From contig JAAYRL010000040.1 in NCBI GenBank assembly GCA_012518795.1, forward strand, positions 1-42,204: a DNA stretch of 42,204 nt. Reading direction: 5' to 3'. The position numbers were made by a program, and so were the translations under genes. This document shows positions 8,430 to 17,743 of the stretch, piece by piece (within the stretch, counting starts at the first letter, position 1; each line of letters begins with the position of its first letter). The stretch is from Clostridiaceae bacterium. GTDB taxonomy: Bacteria; Bacillota; Clostridia; Saccharofermentanales; DTU023. The notes under the pieces are model-generated. The model was not told the DNA's origin and did not search any database. It was given only the letters and a program-made list of their open reading frames with translations.

Positions 8430-9944
8430 TTAAATATTTGCTAATTTTTTATAGTTTTCTTTTAAAGATTGATAGACAGATTTATATATTTCGTAGAAAG
8501 CTTTATATTCATTTTCTGATGGTTCAACAGATCTTTTTACTTCAACTACTTTTCTGCAACCATCTTGTAAATCTTTAAATACTCCGGAACCGACACCGGC
8601 TAAAATAGCAGCCCCTAATGATGGTCCTTGATTTGATTTACAAGTTTGCATTTTACAATTAAATACATCCGCAATGATTTTTTGCCATAAAGGACTGGCA
8701 GCACCTCCACCGGTTAACATCATGGTTTCAGCATCAACATCCAATTCGCGCAAGACAGATAAGCAGTCATTTAGCGAGAATGCAACTCCCTCTAAAACAG
8801 CCCTGATCAAATGAGCCTTCTCATGGATCGTGGATAAACCAAAGAAAACGCCTCTTGCATCAGGATCCAAATGCGGCGTTCTCTCACCGGAAAGATATGG
8901 TAAAAATAAAAGTTTATCGGAACCTTCTTTTATTTCGGCAGCTTTATAGTCCATGATTTTATAAACATCGACACCCGTTTCTTCTGCCTCTTGCATTTCT
9001 TCATGACAGAAACGATTTCTGAACCATTGCAACGAAGAGCCTGCCGCCAGCGTTACACCCATCAGATGCCATTCATTAGGTACAGCGCTGCAGAATGTAT
9101 GTACTCTTCCTTTTGCGTCTGTATTAGGCTTTGAAGAATGAACAAAGACAACTCCGGATGTTCCGATTGTTGTAAAACCGGTACCTTCTTCGATAACACC
9201 AACTCCAATTGCTGCAGCTGCATTATCTCCGGCCCCACCTACAACCGGCGTTCCTTCAGCTAAACCTAACTCTTGAGCTATCTCTTTTGTTACATAACCG
9301 CTAATCTCAACAGATTCTACTAAACTTGGCAACAAATCTTTATCAATCTCTAAATCTTTGAGAATTTCATCTGACCATGTTCTCTCTTTTACATTCAAGA
9401 GTCCCATGCCGGAAGCATCTGAAACGTCTGAAACATATTCACCGGTTAATCTATATCTAATATAATCTTTCGGTAACAATATTTTTTTACATTTTTCATA
9501 GATTTCCGGTTCATTTTCTCGGACCCATAAAATTTTAGGAGATGTAAATCCGGTTAATGGCGGATTGGATGTCAATTCTATATGGCGGTCTGCACCTACA
9601 ATCTCATTTATTTTATCCACTTGTTTACCTGTTCTTTGATCATTCCAAAGAATTGCTTTTCGTAATACATCACCATCGGCATCCAACATAACTAAACTGT
9701 GCATTTGCCCTGCTATACCGATACCCTTGATATCTGTTCCTGTGATATTATGCTTCTGAATTATTTCAGGAATAATCTCTCTAACTGCATTCCACCAAAG
9801 ATCCGGATCTTGTTCTGTCCAACCGTTAGCCGGTATTTCAAAATCATATAATCTTTCAACATCATCGATAATATGTCCTCTTTCATCCAAGAGTAATATT
9901 TTTGTACTTGATGTTCCGATATCTATCCCTAATAAATATTGCAT
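8430..9944 (-). CDS. xylB: xylulokinase (FGGY family)
   Basis: It phosphorylates D-xylulose with ATP to D-xylulose 5-phosphate for the pentose phosphate pathway. The 504-residue length is typical. The N-terminal actin-like ATPase motif is LLGIDIGTSSTKILLLD. Substrate-contact features of XylB are visible: MHSLVMLD, LWNDQRT, and GGAGDNAAAAIG with the catalytic Asp. LTGGGAASPLWQKIIADVF is the C-terminal FGGY signature area. It lies beyond the terminator at 10113-10147 and has its own -10 TATAAT at 10024-10029, so it is a separate transcription unit although it fits the sugar locus functionally. No xylA is present in the window. A related FGGY sugar kinase cannot be fully excluded. Confidence 0.92.
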   Translation of the reverse strand: MQYLLGIDIGTSSTKILLLDERGHIIDDVERLYDFEIPANGWTEQDPDLWWNAVREIIPEIIQKHNITGTDIKGIGIAGQMHSLVMLDADGDVLRKAILWNDQRTGKQVDKINEIVGADRHIELTSNPPLTGFTSPKILWVRENEPEIYEKCKKILLPKDYIRYRLTGEYVSDVSDASGMGLLNVKERTWSDEILKDLEIDKDLLPSLVESVEISGYVTKEIAQELGLAEGTPVVGGAGDNAAAAIGVGVIEEGTGFTTIGTSGVVFVHSSKPNTDAKGRVHTFCSAVPNEWHLMGVTLAAGSSLQWFRNRFCHEEMQEAEETGVDVYKIMDYKAAEIKEGSDKLLFLPYLSGERTPHLDPDARGVFFGLSTIHEKAHLIRAVLEGVAFSLNDCLSVLRELDVDAETMMLTGGGAASPLWQKIIADVFNCKMQTCKSNQGPSLGAAILAGVGSGVFKDLQDGCRKVVEVKRSVEPSENEYKAFYEIYKSVYQSLKENYKKLANI

Positions 9945-10023
9945 AACAACCTCTCAAATCTTATTTTGTTTTATTTTTGATTCAGAATAAACTTCATCTT
10001 TTTGTTAGTTTAGCTATTTTATA

Positions 10024-10029
10024 ATTATA
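10024..10029 (-). promoter_or_regulatory. probable -10 element for xylB
   Basis: Perfect TATAAT on the minus strand, 80 bp before the xylB start. The -35 position (CTTAAT at 17 bp) is poor, which would fit an activator-dependent or weak promoter. Confidence 0.35.
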
Positions 10030-10109
10030 CAATCCTTTTAGTCATCATTAAGAATTACATTTAGCAATTTTATACACTTACATTTCTCCCATTAAACTTA
10101 AATACAATT

Positions 10110-10147
10110 TAATAAAAATCAGTAAATTATTACTACAATTTACTGAT
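10110..10147 (-). terminator. intrinsic terminator closing the sugar-transport operon
   Basis: ATCAGTAAATT/AATTTACTGAT forms a perfect 11-bp stem with an 8-nt loop, followed on the minus strand by TTTTTATT. It lies 49 bp past the NagB-like stop codon and separates it from xylB. Confidence 0.8.
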
Positions 10148-10195
10148 CCTGAAATATTTTAACTATTAATTTTTTCCAGATTATTTTGGCACTTA

Positions 10196-11146
10196 TTAAT
10201 TGCTTTCAGGCTCTAAAGGACCTGCTAAATCTTTCATATAAAACAATACTCCCGGTCTTGTAGGAATATAAGTAGATGTTGCCCAACGGGTTGGTCCATG
10301 TCTTAAAGTTACCCAGAATGATAATCCCTGCCATTGCATTCCTCTACCGAAGATACCATCACATCCGCCAATCATCTTATCTGATTGAAAATACAATCCC
10401 GGACCAACAGTATTGGCGTATGCAGGAATAAGACTCGTTCTGCTCTTATAACTCGTCAAAGCATTTTGCTCAATTGTTAACGGATGTAGTGCCGCCCCAA
10501 TTCTATATTCAGCTTTTAACCATTCTTCATCTGAATCGTAGTCTTCAGCAAAATGAGGCTCCCAAAATGCTATATGGAAAGCTCTTCCTATTCCATATAC
10601 GGTTACCAAACGACCTCCATCTTCTTTGATTTCTCTTATTTTTTCACCATATAGCGGCAATACTTCCTTTGTCGCAAAATATCGTTGATCTTCAGGAACT
10701 GTTCTCTCACCCATTAAGTTGAAAAATCCATGTTCCATAGCATATTGGAAAGACCCATTTTCTTTCGGATCAGAAGTATTTCCTTCTGCATCACTCCACT
10801 CATCCATATTGAAGGTATAGACATGCTTGCAATCAATGTCCCATTGTTCAACAAAATAAGATACCCACTGATACATACCCATCGGACCGACCGGTAAAAT
10901 CAAGGCAAGCTTTTGGTTTTTTTCATATGTATTTTTAATCTCCATAGCTATTTCATGTCCCATATATACACCAAAATCTGACAATGAATCACACGCTACA
11001 GGTTTAAAATCTTCATTCCAAAAACTTTGTCGTTCCGATGCTTCTTCTACACCATTTCCAATACAATCATCAAACTTTTGAAAATCCCATCCTTTTGGGA
11101 CAAAAGCTTCTACGTATGATCCTTTCAAAGTTGTTATTAAATTCAT
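10196..11146 (-). CDS. NagB-like sugar-phosphate isomerase/deaminase family protein
   Basis: A 316-residue protein of the glucosamine-6-phosphate deaminase / 6-phosphogluconolactonase superfamily. It has the family segment FNMDEWSDAEGN (compare NagB FNMDEY) and YGIGRAFHIAFWEP, which aligns with NagB GIGxDGHIAFNEP. In that second motif the general-base Asp is Ala, the Gly is Phe and the Asn is Trp, while His and Glu remain. Ordinary GlcN6P deamination is therefore doubtful. The C-terminus (LRHGPTRWATSTYIPTRPG) extends beyond classical NagB and suggests a distinct subfamily linked to sugar ABC operons. It is the last gene before the operon terminator. The ATG has GGGAGGT upstream. Superfamily is likely; the substrate is unknown. 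Confidence 0.75.
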   Translation of the reverse strand: MNLITTLKGSYVEAFVPKGWDFQKFDDCIGNGVEEASERQSFWNEDFKPVACDSLSDFGVYMGHEIAMEIKNTYEKNQKLALILPVGPMGMYQWVSYFVEQWDIDCKHVYTFNMDEWSDAEGNTSDPKENGSFQYAMEHGFFNLMGERTVPEDQRYFATKEVLPLYGEKIREIKEDGGRLVTVYGIGRAFHIAFWEPHFAEDYDSDEEWLKAEYRIGAALHPLTIEQNALTSYKSRTSLIPAYANTVGPGLYFQSDKMIGGCDGIFGRGMQWQGLSFWVTLRHGPTRWATSTYIPTRPGVLFYMKDLAGPLEPESN

Positions 11147-11223
11147 TTTTACCTCCCTATATATTTTTTCTTCTTTACTATAAAACTATAAAATATCGAA
11201 AATTCCAAAATTGTTGCTTGAAA

Positions 11224-12414
11224 TTATACAATGCCTCTTCTTTTTCTTGTTTGTACATCAACTGCCACAGCAAATAATAAAACCAGTCCTTTAATTACAT
11301 ATTTCTCAAAGGATCCTAAACTTAATAAACTCATGCCGTTTTCAAGTGATGCCATGACTAGCGCACCAATGATACAACCAATGATCGTACCTGTTCCACC
11401 TGAAGGACTCGTTCCTCCGATAATCGCGGAAGCAATAATATCCGTTTCTGTTCCTGTTCCTCCGGCTATAGCAGCTGAATTCAATCTGGATGTATAGACA
11501 ATACCGGAAATCGCTGATAATACTCCCATTAAGGAGAAAATTAACAGCATCGTTAATTTAACATTAACTCCGGAAAGCTGTGTTGCTTCCGAATTACCGC
11601 CAATCGCATATACATGTCTTCCGAACGGAGTACGTCTTGAAACAATATGCATAATTGCAACCACAACAAATAAGATTACCATCGGTACAGGAATTCCTCT
11701 ATCTAATGCCCAAACAACAAAAACTGAATAGATAACAACTGACATAAAGATCATTTTCAAGATAAACGATGATAAGCTGCTTACTTCAAATTCATAACTT
11801 TGACGGGTTTTTCTTGTTTTAATTTCTATTAATATATAAGCAATAATACATATTATACCGACAACAAGTGGTGTTGTGTTATATTTTCCGAATTCAAATA
11901 AACTTGGTAAATAACCTTGTCCAATTGCTTTGAAAGCATTATTATTCGGTTGAATAGTGCTGCCTTGAGTCACGCCCATTACACCACCTCTAAAGATCAT
12001 CTGTGAAGCTAAGGTGACAATAAATGCCGGCAATCCCATATAAGCAACCCAAAAACCATGCCAAATTCCTATCAGTAACCCTATTACCAGCGTAATTGCT
12101 AAAGCAGGCACTATATGCATATTATGATTGCGGATTAATACAGCTATGATAGACCCGGTAAAACCGATGACCGACCCTACCGATAAATCTATTTGTGCTG
12201 CTACCATTACTAAAACCATCCCACACGATGCTATTCCTATAAAGCACATTTGTAAAAATATATTATTTATATTCCTTGGTGTTAAAAATATACCATCGGT
12301 GACAATTTGAAAAAATATCCAAATGGCTATTAATGCGATGATCATGGTATATCTATGAATCTGACTTGAAACAGTATTCTTTAGTTCACTAATTAACCCT
12401 GTTTTTTTCATCAT
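11224..12414 (-). CDS. gguB: sugar ABC transporter permease (GguB/XylH type)
   Basis: Membrane subunit of a CUT2-class sugar importer. The 396-residue protein is highly hydrophobic, with about ten predicted membrane segments. It contains the CUT2 permease signature region AAQIDLSVGSVIGFTGSI (about 71-88), GLPAFIVTLASQMIFRGG, and the later AIGGNSEATQLSGVNV and IIGGTSPSGGTGTIIG stretches. The extra central loop gives the longer GguB/XylH size compared with RbsC. Its start overlaps the stop of the ATPase gene by 4 bp (ATGA), showing translational coupling. It acts with the ATPase (12411-13931) and the binding lipoprotein (14005-15219). The sugar (xylose, glucose, arabinose or galactose are family substrates) is not decided by sequence. 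Confidence 0.93.
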   Translation of the reverse strand: MMKKTGLISELKNTVSSQIHRYTMIIALIAIWIFFQIVTDGIFLTPRNINNIFLQMCFIGIASCGMVLVMVAAQIDLSVGSVIGFTGSIIAVLIRNHNMHIVPALAITLVIGLLIGIWHGFWVAYMGLPAFIVTLASQMIFRGGVMGVTQGSTIQPNNNAFKAIGQGYLPSLFEFGKYNTTPLVVGIICIIAYILIEIKTRKTRQSYEFEVSSLSSFILKMIFMSVVIYSVFVVWALDRGIPVPMVILFVVVAIMHIVSRRTPFGRHVYAIGGNSEATQLSGVNVKLTMLLIFSLMGVLSAISGIVYTSRLNSAAIAGGTGTETDIIASAIIGGTSPSGGTGTIIGCIIGALVMASLENGMSLLSLGSFEKYVIKGLVLLFAVAVDVQTRKRRGIV

Positions 12415-13931
12415 ATCCCTCCTGTTGCATAATGCATAATCTCTTCTTGGGTTACATCATCTTTTGAAAATTCCTTTACAAATTTTCCTTCATGCATAAC
12501 TAGTACTCTATCGCTAATACCTATAATTTCAGGGAGTTCCGATGAAATCATAATAATTGCCAATCCTTCTGCCACGAGATCATTCATAATATTGTAGATT
12601 TCAATTTTGGAACCTACATCAATACCTCGGGTTGGTTCATCTAAAATCAAAACACTTAATTCTCTTATTAACCACTTGGCCAACACATTTTTCTGCTGAT
12701 TGCCTCCGGATAAATTTCTAAGCAATTGTTCAATACTTGGTGTCCTGATATTTAATTTGTTAACTTGTTCATTGGTTAAAGAAATTAATTCATTATCATT
12801 GATCAAACCATTTTTCGATAAATCATTAAAACTTGCTAATCCTGTATTAAACTTAACATCTTGATGTAAAACCAAACCATATCTTTTTCTATCTTCAGGA
12901 ACCAATCCAATGCCTTTTTTAATGGCGTCAGAAGAATTATTAATAACAACTTCTTCACCATTCATGCGAATGGTTCCGCATATTTTTTTTCCATAATGGC
13001 CCAGCAGACTCATAATAAGCTCTGTTCTTCCGGCCCCCATAAGACCTGCTATTCCAAGAATTTCCCCTTTTTTGCAACTAAAAGAAATATTATCGATTAC
13101 TTTTTTGTTTGCAATTGTGGGATGCTCAATGCTCCAATTTTCAACTTCCAAAACCACATCTTCCGGTTTTTGATATACTCTGGGAAACATATCTTCTAAT
13201 TCTCGACCCACCATATGAGAAATCAAATCACGTTGGGAAAGATCTTCTTTTTTAGAAGTAATAATAGATTGTCCATCACGTAGAACAGTGATAGTATCAG
13301 CTATGTTATAGACTTCATTCAACTTATGAGATATATATATACAAGTTACACCTTGTTCTTTAAATTGTCTTAACAGATCTAATAAATGCTCGGACTCTTT
13401 ATCTGTTAAAGCTGCAGTGGGTTCGTCTAAAATTAACAGCTCCGCGTTTTTACTCACTGCCTTAGCTATTTCTACAAGCTGCTGTTGGCCTATGCCTATA
13501 TGTGATATTTTTGTTTCCGGATTTATATCTAACTCAACTTGCTCTAATAATTCATTGGTTCTTTTATACATTTCACTCCAATTAATTAATTTAGATTTGC
13601 TTAGAATTTCTCTACCCAAAAATATACTTTCAGCAATATTCATATTAGGACATAAAGCTAACTCTTGATAAATAATAGCAATTCCGGCATTTTCACTATC
13701 AGCAATATTTCGATAACTTTGCTCTTCACCATTAAATATTACTTGACCGGAATATGTTCCATGCGAATGTACACCACTCAAAACTTTCATCAAGGTAGAT
13801 TTCCCTGCTCCGTTTTCACCTACAAGAGCATGGATTTCTCCTCGTTTTACTCTGAAAGAAACATCATCTAAAGCTAAAACACCGGGAAATCTCTTTGTTA
13901 TGTTTTTCATTTCAAGGATATAATCTGTCAT
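12411..13931 (-). CDS. gguA: sugar ABC transporter ATP-binding protein (GguA/XylG type)
   Basis: A duplicated ABC ATPase powering CUT2 sugar uptake at the cytoplasmic face. The 506-residue protein has two nucleotide-binding domains. The first has Walker A GENGAGKST, an altered signature IGIGQQQLVEIAKA and Walker B LLILDEPTAAL. The second has the degenerate P-loop GLMGAGRTE, signature LSGGNQQKNVLAKWL and Walker B VLILDEPTRGID. This pattern of one degenerate site per half is usual for RbsA/XylG proteins. It overlaps the permease by 4 bp. A hairpin lies upstream at 13950-13980, between it and the binding-protein gene. Confidence 0.95.
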   Translation of the reverse strand: MTDYILEMKNITKRFPGVLALDDVSFRVKRGEIHALVGENGAGKSTLMKVLSGVHSHGTYSGQVIFNGEEQSYRNIADSENAGIAIIYQELALCPNMNIAESIFLGREILSKSKLINWSEMYKRTNELLEQVELDINPETKISHIGIGQQQLVEIAKAVSKNAELLILDEPTAALTDKESEHLLDLLRQFKEQGVTCIYISHKLNEVYNIADTITVLRDGQSIITSKKEDLSQRDLISHMVGRELEDMFPRVYQKPEDVVLEVENWSIEHPTIANKKVIDNISFSCKKGEILGIAGLMGAGRTELIMSLLGHYGKKICGTIRMNGEEVVINNSSDAIKKGIGLVPEDRKRYGLVLHQDVKFNTGLASFNDLSKNGLINDNELISLTNEQVNKLNIRTPSIEQLLRNLSGGNQQKNVLAKWLIRELSVLILDEPTRGIDVGSKIEIYNIMNDLVAEGLAIIMISSELPEIIGISDRVLVMHEGKFVKEFSKDDVTQEEIMHYATGGI

Positions 13932-13949
13932 CGATTTTCCTTTCTTTCA

Positions 13950-13980
13950 ACAGGAGACAGAATAAAATTCCATCTCCTGT
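13950..13980 (-). promoter_or_regulatory. intercistronic hairpin between binding protein and ATPase genes
   Basis: ACAGGAGA/TCTCCTGT, an 8-bp stem with a 15-nt loop, in the 73-bp gap. No T-run follows on the minus strand, so it is more likely an mRNA-stabilising or partial attenuation hairpin. Such structures commonly keep binding-protein mRNA more abundant than transporter mRNA. Confidence 0.55.
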
Positions 13981-14004
13981 CAAAGCTAAAAATGTATATT
14001 CTTA

Positions 14005-15219
14005 TTATTCGTAATCTTCTGCTGAGTGGTATCCTTCATCAATCAGTATATGCGCATTATTTTCATCTATAAATACTGCAGGTAATCTAACGGAAGGAAC
14101 ATCAATTTCATTTCCGTCTGCATCAGTACCTTTTTCACTGGTTTCTGTCGGATATGAACCATCTTTAACCAAAGCAACAGCAACATCAACTGCAGTCATA
14201 CCCATTTCACGAGTATCTCCCCATGAAGTCATAGATTGCGTTCCCTCTAAGATTCTTTGTACGGCTGCTACTTCAGCATCCATTCCTGTAATAATTGTCT
14301 CTTTAGCTAAATCATCACCCAATGCTGCTATAACACCGCCTGCAGTACCATCGTTAGGTGCTAAAACTGCGTCAATAGTGATACCTTCTGCATCTGCAAT
14401 ACTCATTGCATTTTCAACGTGTTTGGTTGCTTCTTCAGGTTTCCAGCCCATACAGTCATTTTCACTAATGACATTTATAGCACCGGATTCAATATATGGT
14501 TCTAAGTGTTGATAGGCACCGCCAAAATATTGAGGTGCATTGGAATCACCGGGATCACCTTTCAGTAATACTACATTACCTTTTACTTCACCAAATTTTT
14601 CTTCTAAATTATCAACAATGTATTTACCGTTGATTTCACCCATATACCAACTGTCAAATGTGATATAAACGTCAACCAAATCCGTTCCTGTTACCAATCT
14701 GTCATAGGATACAACATATACGCCCGCATCTTTTGCTTCTTCCACAATTGTAGCAGCTGCATCACCATCATTCGGTGCTAAAATTAATACGTCAACACCT
14801 TGTGTAATCATAGTTGCACATTGTTCTTTTTGTTTGTTACTGTCACCATCTGCAACTGCATGTACTAATTTATAACCTTTTTCTTCACAATAAGCCTGCA
14901 TCGCATTTGTATCGTATACCCAACGCTCTTCTGCAAATGTCGGCATTGATAAACCTATAAATATTTCAGAGTCATCTGTTGCTGCTTCTGCATCTTCTGC
15001 CTCTTCAGCTTCAGAATCATCTTTCACTTCTTCCTTTTCAGAAGGCTCTTCTGCCGCTTCCTCTTTAGAAGAATCATCTTTTGCCTTTTCTGTTTTATCA
15101 GCTGTTTCCGCTTTGTCTTCATCGGCTTTATCATTTGACTTTGAGCTGCCACAAGCTACTAATGAAACCATTAGTAAACAAACTAATAGAATTGATAAAA
15201 TTCTTTTTATTTTTTTCAT
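14005..15219 (-). CDS. chvE: sugar-binding lipoprotein (ChvE/XylF type)
   Basis: Extracellular substrate-binding subunit of the CUT2 importer, anchored by a lipid. Residues 1-23 form a lipoprotein signal peptide with lipobox LVAC (Cys23). Residues 24-84 are a very acidic Asp/Glu/Lys/Ala linker with no apparent fold. The periplasmic-binding fold starts with IFIGLSMPTFAEERWVYD and includes ILAPNDGDAAATIVEEAKDAG and SYDRLVTGTDLVDVYITFD, typical of the xylose/multiple-sugar group. It is the first gene of the transporter block, with SD AAAAGGAGAAAG 3 nt before the ATG. The linker is long for the family. Symbol by homology to the multiple-sugar system; the ligand is not known. Confidence 0.92.
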   Translation of the reverse strand: MKKIKRILSILLVCLLMVSLVACGSSKSNDKADEDKAETADKTEKAKDDSSKEEAAEEPSEKEEVKDDSEAEEAEDAEAATDDSEIFIGLSMPTFAEERWVYDTNAMQAYCEEKGYKLVHAVADGDSNKQKEQCATMITQGVDVLILAPNDGDAAATIVEEAKDAGVYVVSYDRLVTGTDLVDVYITFDSWYMGEINGKYIVDNLEEKFGEVKGNVVLLKGDPGDSNAPQYFGGAYQHLEPYIESGAINVISENDCMGWKPEEATKHVENAMSIADAEGITIDAVLAPNDGTAGGVIAALGDDLAKETIITGMDAEVAAVQRILEGTQSMTSWGDTREMGMTAVDVAVALVKDGSYPTETSEKGTDADGNEIDVPSVRLPAVFIDENNAHILIDEGYHSAEDYE

Positions 15220-15333
15220 ATCTTTCTCCTTTTTAAGTTAATTCAGAATTTCTTCGTTCATACTTTTTAACTATGTTTGCAATAAATTATTATGTTAGAA
15301 AACAATTCACCTCCTTCTCTCTTAAACAATGTC

Positions 15334-16305
15334 TTAATAATTTATTGTTTTTAACATTCGATCTATTGTTCTTGCCTGTTTAATAGAAAAATCTGCTGTA
15401 AGGTCAGGAGTTTTCCCATTCAAAATACAATCAGAAAAATGTTCGAATTCCAATCTGTAATTATTGGGTGACTCAACATCTATTTTTTCCGTTGCTCCAT
15501 CCTTATTCTGAAAAATCAATTGAGATTTTCCTGCAAAATTATATTCTAAAGGAATTATCAATTTTCCATTATTACCGAAAATAGTGATTGAATCGTCCCT
15601 CTGACTACAACCTATGTAAGATTCTACAGAGGCTTTTACACCACTCTCATAGATAAAAAGAAAACTTGCGAAGTCATCAATATTAAATTTTGTAAAATGT
15701 GCATGTCCCAAAATTTGATCCGGTTCTTCTTCCAATAAAAATTGCAAGAAAGCCGAATTATAACATCCTATATCATAAACTGATCCACCATAGCTGTGCC
15801 GACGAACTGTCGCGTTTTTTTCGTCTTTGATATTTCCTTCATCATAAAAATGGGCATGTATAAAATGTATGGATCCTAATCTACTACATATATTCTTTAT
15901 CACATTCATAATAGGACTATGTAAAAAAGCAAATCCCTCCATCAAAAGACAATTGGTTTTTCGGGCAACAGAAAACATATTAACAACTTTTGATTCAGTA
16001 ACTGATATGGGTTTTTCGCAGAGGACATGCTTCCCTGCATGGAGAGCTTTGATTGTCCATTCGTAATGTAATGAATTAGGTAAAGAAATATAAACCGCAT
16101 CAATTTTTTCATCTTTCAGCAGCATATCATAATCATTATATTCTTTATAATCACCAAATATTTTTCGGAATTTTTGATGTCGTTCTTCTCTTTTAGTCGC
16201 AAGTGCATAAACTTTTGCATTAGAAGTTTCTTTTAAGGCAAGGCCGGTGGCATGTTCTAAAATATTTGAACCACCTATTAATCCCCAATTTACTACAGAG
16301 CTCAT
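15334..16305 (-). CDS. Gfo/Idh/MocA family oxidoreductase
   Basis: NAD(P)-dependent sugar or sugar-derivative oxidoreductase, 323 residues. The N-terminal Rossmann motif is GLIGGSNILEHA, with glycines somewhat diverged from GxGxxG. The family motif CEKPIS carries the nucleotide- and substrate-contacting Lys, and the C-terminal domain includes GGSVYDIGCYN. Members include xylose, glucose-fructose and inositol dehydrogenases. It lies between the ROK regulator and the binding-protein gene, all on one strand with gaps of 181 and 114 bp, so it likely acts on the imported sugar or a derivative. Substrate and direction are not deducible. Confidence 0.85.
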   Translation of the reverse strand: MSSVVNWGLIGGSNILEHATGLALKETSNAKVYALATKREERHQKFRKIFGDYKEYNDYDMLLKDEKIDAVYISLPNSLHYEWTIKALHAGKHVLCEKPISVTESKVVNMFSVARKTNCLLMEGFAFLHSPIMNVIKNICSRLGSIHFIHAHFYDEGNIKDEKNATVRRHSYGGSVYDIGCYNSAFLQFLLEEEPDQILGHAHFTKFNIDDFASFLFIYESGVKASVESYIGCSQRDDSITIFGNNGKLIIPLEYNFAGKSQLIFQNKDGATEKIDVESPNNYRLEFEHFSDCILNGKTPDLTADFSIKQARTIDRMLKTINY

Positions 16306-16345
16306 AGTGTACCTCTAAACATGTTTTTAAAATCACTTTAAAAAT

Positions 16346-16359
16346 GCATATCTATATGC
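16346..16359. promoter_or_regulatory. 14-bp palindrome, candidate operator of the sugar locus
   Basis: GCATATCTATATGC has 6-bp arms around a 2-bp centre. It overlaps or abuts a weak minus-strand promoter (TTGATA, 17 bp, TAGCAT) upstream of the Gfo/Idh gene. The adjacent ROK protein is the obvious candidate regulator. No second copy was found by eye in the locus, so this is tentative. Confidence 0.35.
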
Positions 16360-16486
16360 TAGCTGAAAACACTCTTTTTATCAATATCCGTTTTAAACAA
16401 TTAATCATTTGGCTTTTTATGCAGATCAAAATACCCAAAAGAATGTATTTATTTTGGAGATTATATAAATTAATTTCTTTATTAAT

Positions 16487-17686
16487 TTAATGAATGGAAG
16501 CAAGAAAAGCATCTATACCGATAGATGCACCTCCAATCAATCCACTATGTTCCTTAATTGTTGAATAGCGAATTTGAGGAGGAAAAAAACAATTTTTATC
16601 AATGTATTGTTGTAAATTAATTAAAAATTTCTCTCCGAAATTTACAATGTCACCACCAAGAATAATCAAGGGCACGTTCATGATAGAAACAAACATTATT
16701 ATCAAATTGCCTAAGTGAATTAAATAATCTGATAAAATTTTATTTATAACAGTGTCTGTCAAGAAATATTCTCCCAATAATTTAGCATTTATCGATTTGT
16801 TGTTATTTTGAATATAGCTAAACAAAGGACTATTACCATGTTTTCTTATTTCATCATATACATTCGAGCAAACATTTTTTATCGTTAATTCTTCTTCAAT
16901 TCTATTATCAAAACTCGAAATGTCTTTATACATACAACTTGAAGCGAAACCGATCTCACCTGCAGCACCATCATTACCCTCATATAGCTTATTGTCTATA
17001 ACTATTCCGGCTTTAACTCCAACGTCAAATCTAAAATAAGCAAAACTGTTAAAGCCCTTTGTATTTCCTGATTTTCTCTCACCTATTGTTGATAAATTAA
17101 CATCGTTTTTCACTATAATCGGACAAGAATATTTCTTTTTTAAATGTAATTTGATAGGCTGACTACTCCATATTGCTGTACCTGCAGCATATGAAATACT
17201 TCCGGTTTTCTCATCAACTATCCCTACATTTCCTATAACAATAGTGGCCATGTCTTCAATAGAAAGATTATTCTTTTGAAGTAAGCCATCAATGGATTTT
17301 GTTAAATAATCAGACAAAGAAAAGTCTTTTTTTTTATAATTCAATGGTTCTTCAATGATTTCCTCAAATTCACAATTTAAATCAGAAACACCGATAAACA
17401 TGTTGTTTTGACCTAAATCTATAGCAATTATCCTTTTATATTTTTCATTGATAGAGTACAGGACCGGTTTTCTTCCAACTTTTGTAGATATTTGACCACA
17501 TTCTTTCACTAATTGCATTTCTATCAAATGATCCAAAATAGAAATAATTGTCGGCGCACTTAGATCAAGAGTTTCTGAAAGCCTCCTAATTGTCATCAGC
17601 TTATTTTTAGATAATTCGAATAAAACTCTTTTCTGATTTCTATGTCTAACTAATTCTTGATTTTGGCTAATATCGATTTTTTTCAA
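16487..17686 (-). CDS. ROK-family transcriptional regulator (XylR/NagC-like)
   Basis: A sugar-responsive repressor, 399 residues. The N-terminal winged HTH (about 15-65) contains MTIRRLSETLDLSAPTIISI. The ROK sugar-kinase-like domain follows, with the ATPase-like IIAIDLGQNNMFIGV, the KNDVNLSTIGER region and VGVKAGIVIDNKLYEGNDGA before AGEIG. The usual zinc-binding CxCGxxGC segment and the preceding His are missing (AGEIGFASSCMYKD), which is seen in some ROK regulators and argues against kinase activity. The start codon is TTG with GAGG 8 nt upstream. A promoter is seen at 17714-17743. It very likely controls the sugar genes that follow. Confidence 0.88.
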   Translation of the reverse strand: MKKIDISQNQELVRHRNQKRVLFELSKNKLMTIRRLSETLDLSAPTIISILDHLIEMQLVKECGQISTKVGRKPVLYSINEKYKRIIAIDLGQNNMFIGVSDLNCEFEEIIEEPLNYKKKDFSLSDYLTKSIDGLLQKNNLSIEDMATIVIGNVGIVDEKTGSISYAAGTAIWSSQPIKLHLKKKYSCPIIVKNDVNLSTIGERKSGNTKGFNSFAYFRFDVGVKAGIVIDNKLYEGNDGAAGEIGFASSCMYKDISSFDNRIEEELTIKNVCSNVYDEIRKHGNSPLFSYIQNNNKSINAKLLGEYFLTDTVINKILSDYLIHLGNLIIMFVSIMNVPLIILGGDIVNFGEKFLINLQQYIDKNCFFPPQIRYSTIKEHSGLIGGASIGIDAFLASIH

Positions 17687-17713
17687 GTTTAACCTCTTTT
17701 AAATGTTAAAATC

Positions 17714-17743
17714 ATTATAATATTAAATTATGATTGCATTCAA
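17714..17743 (-). promoter_or_regulatory. predicted promoter of the ROK regulator
   Basis: On the minus strand: TTGAAT, 18-bp spacer, TATAAT, 28 bp before the TTG start. By-eye match. Confidence 0.5.

Noticed and set aside
8430-17686. Complete xylose catabolic operon
   Set aside because: Xylulokinase and a XylFGH-type transporter are present but no xylose isomerase is in the window, so the sugar cannot be stated.
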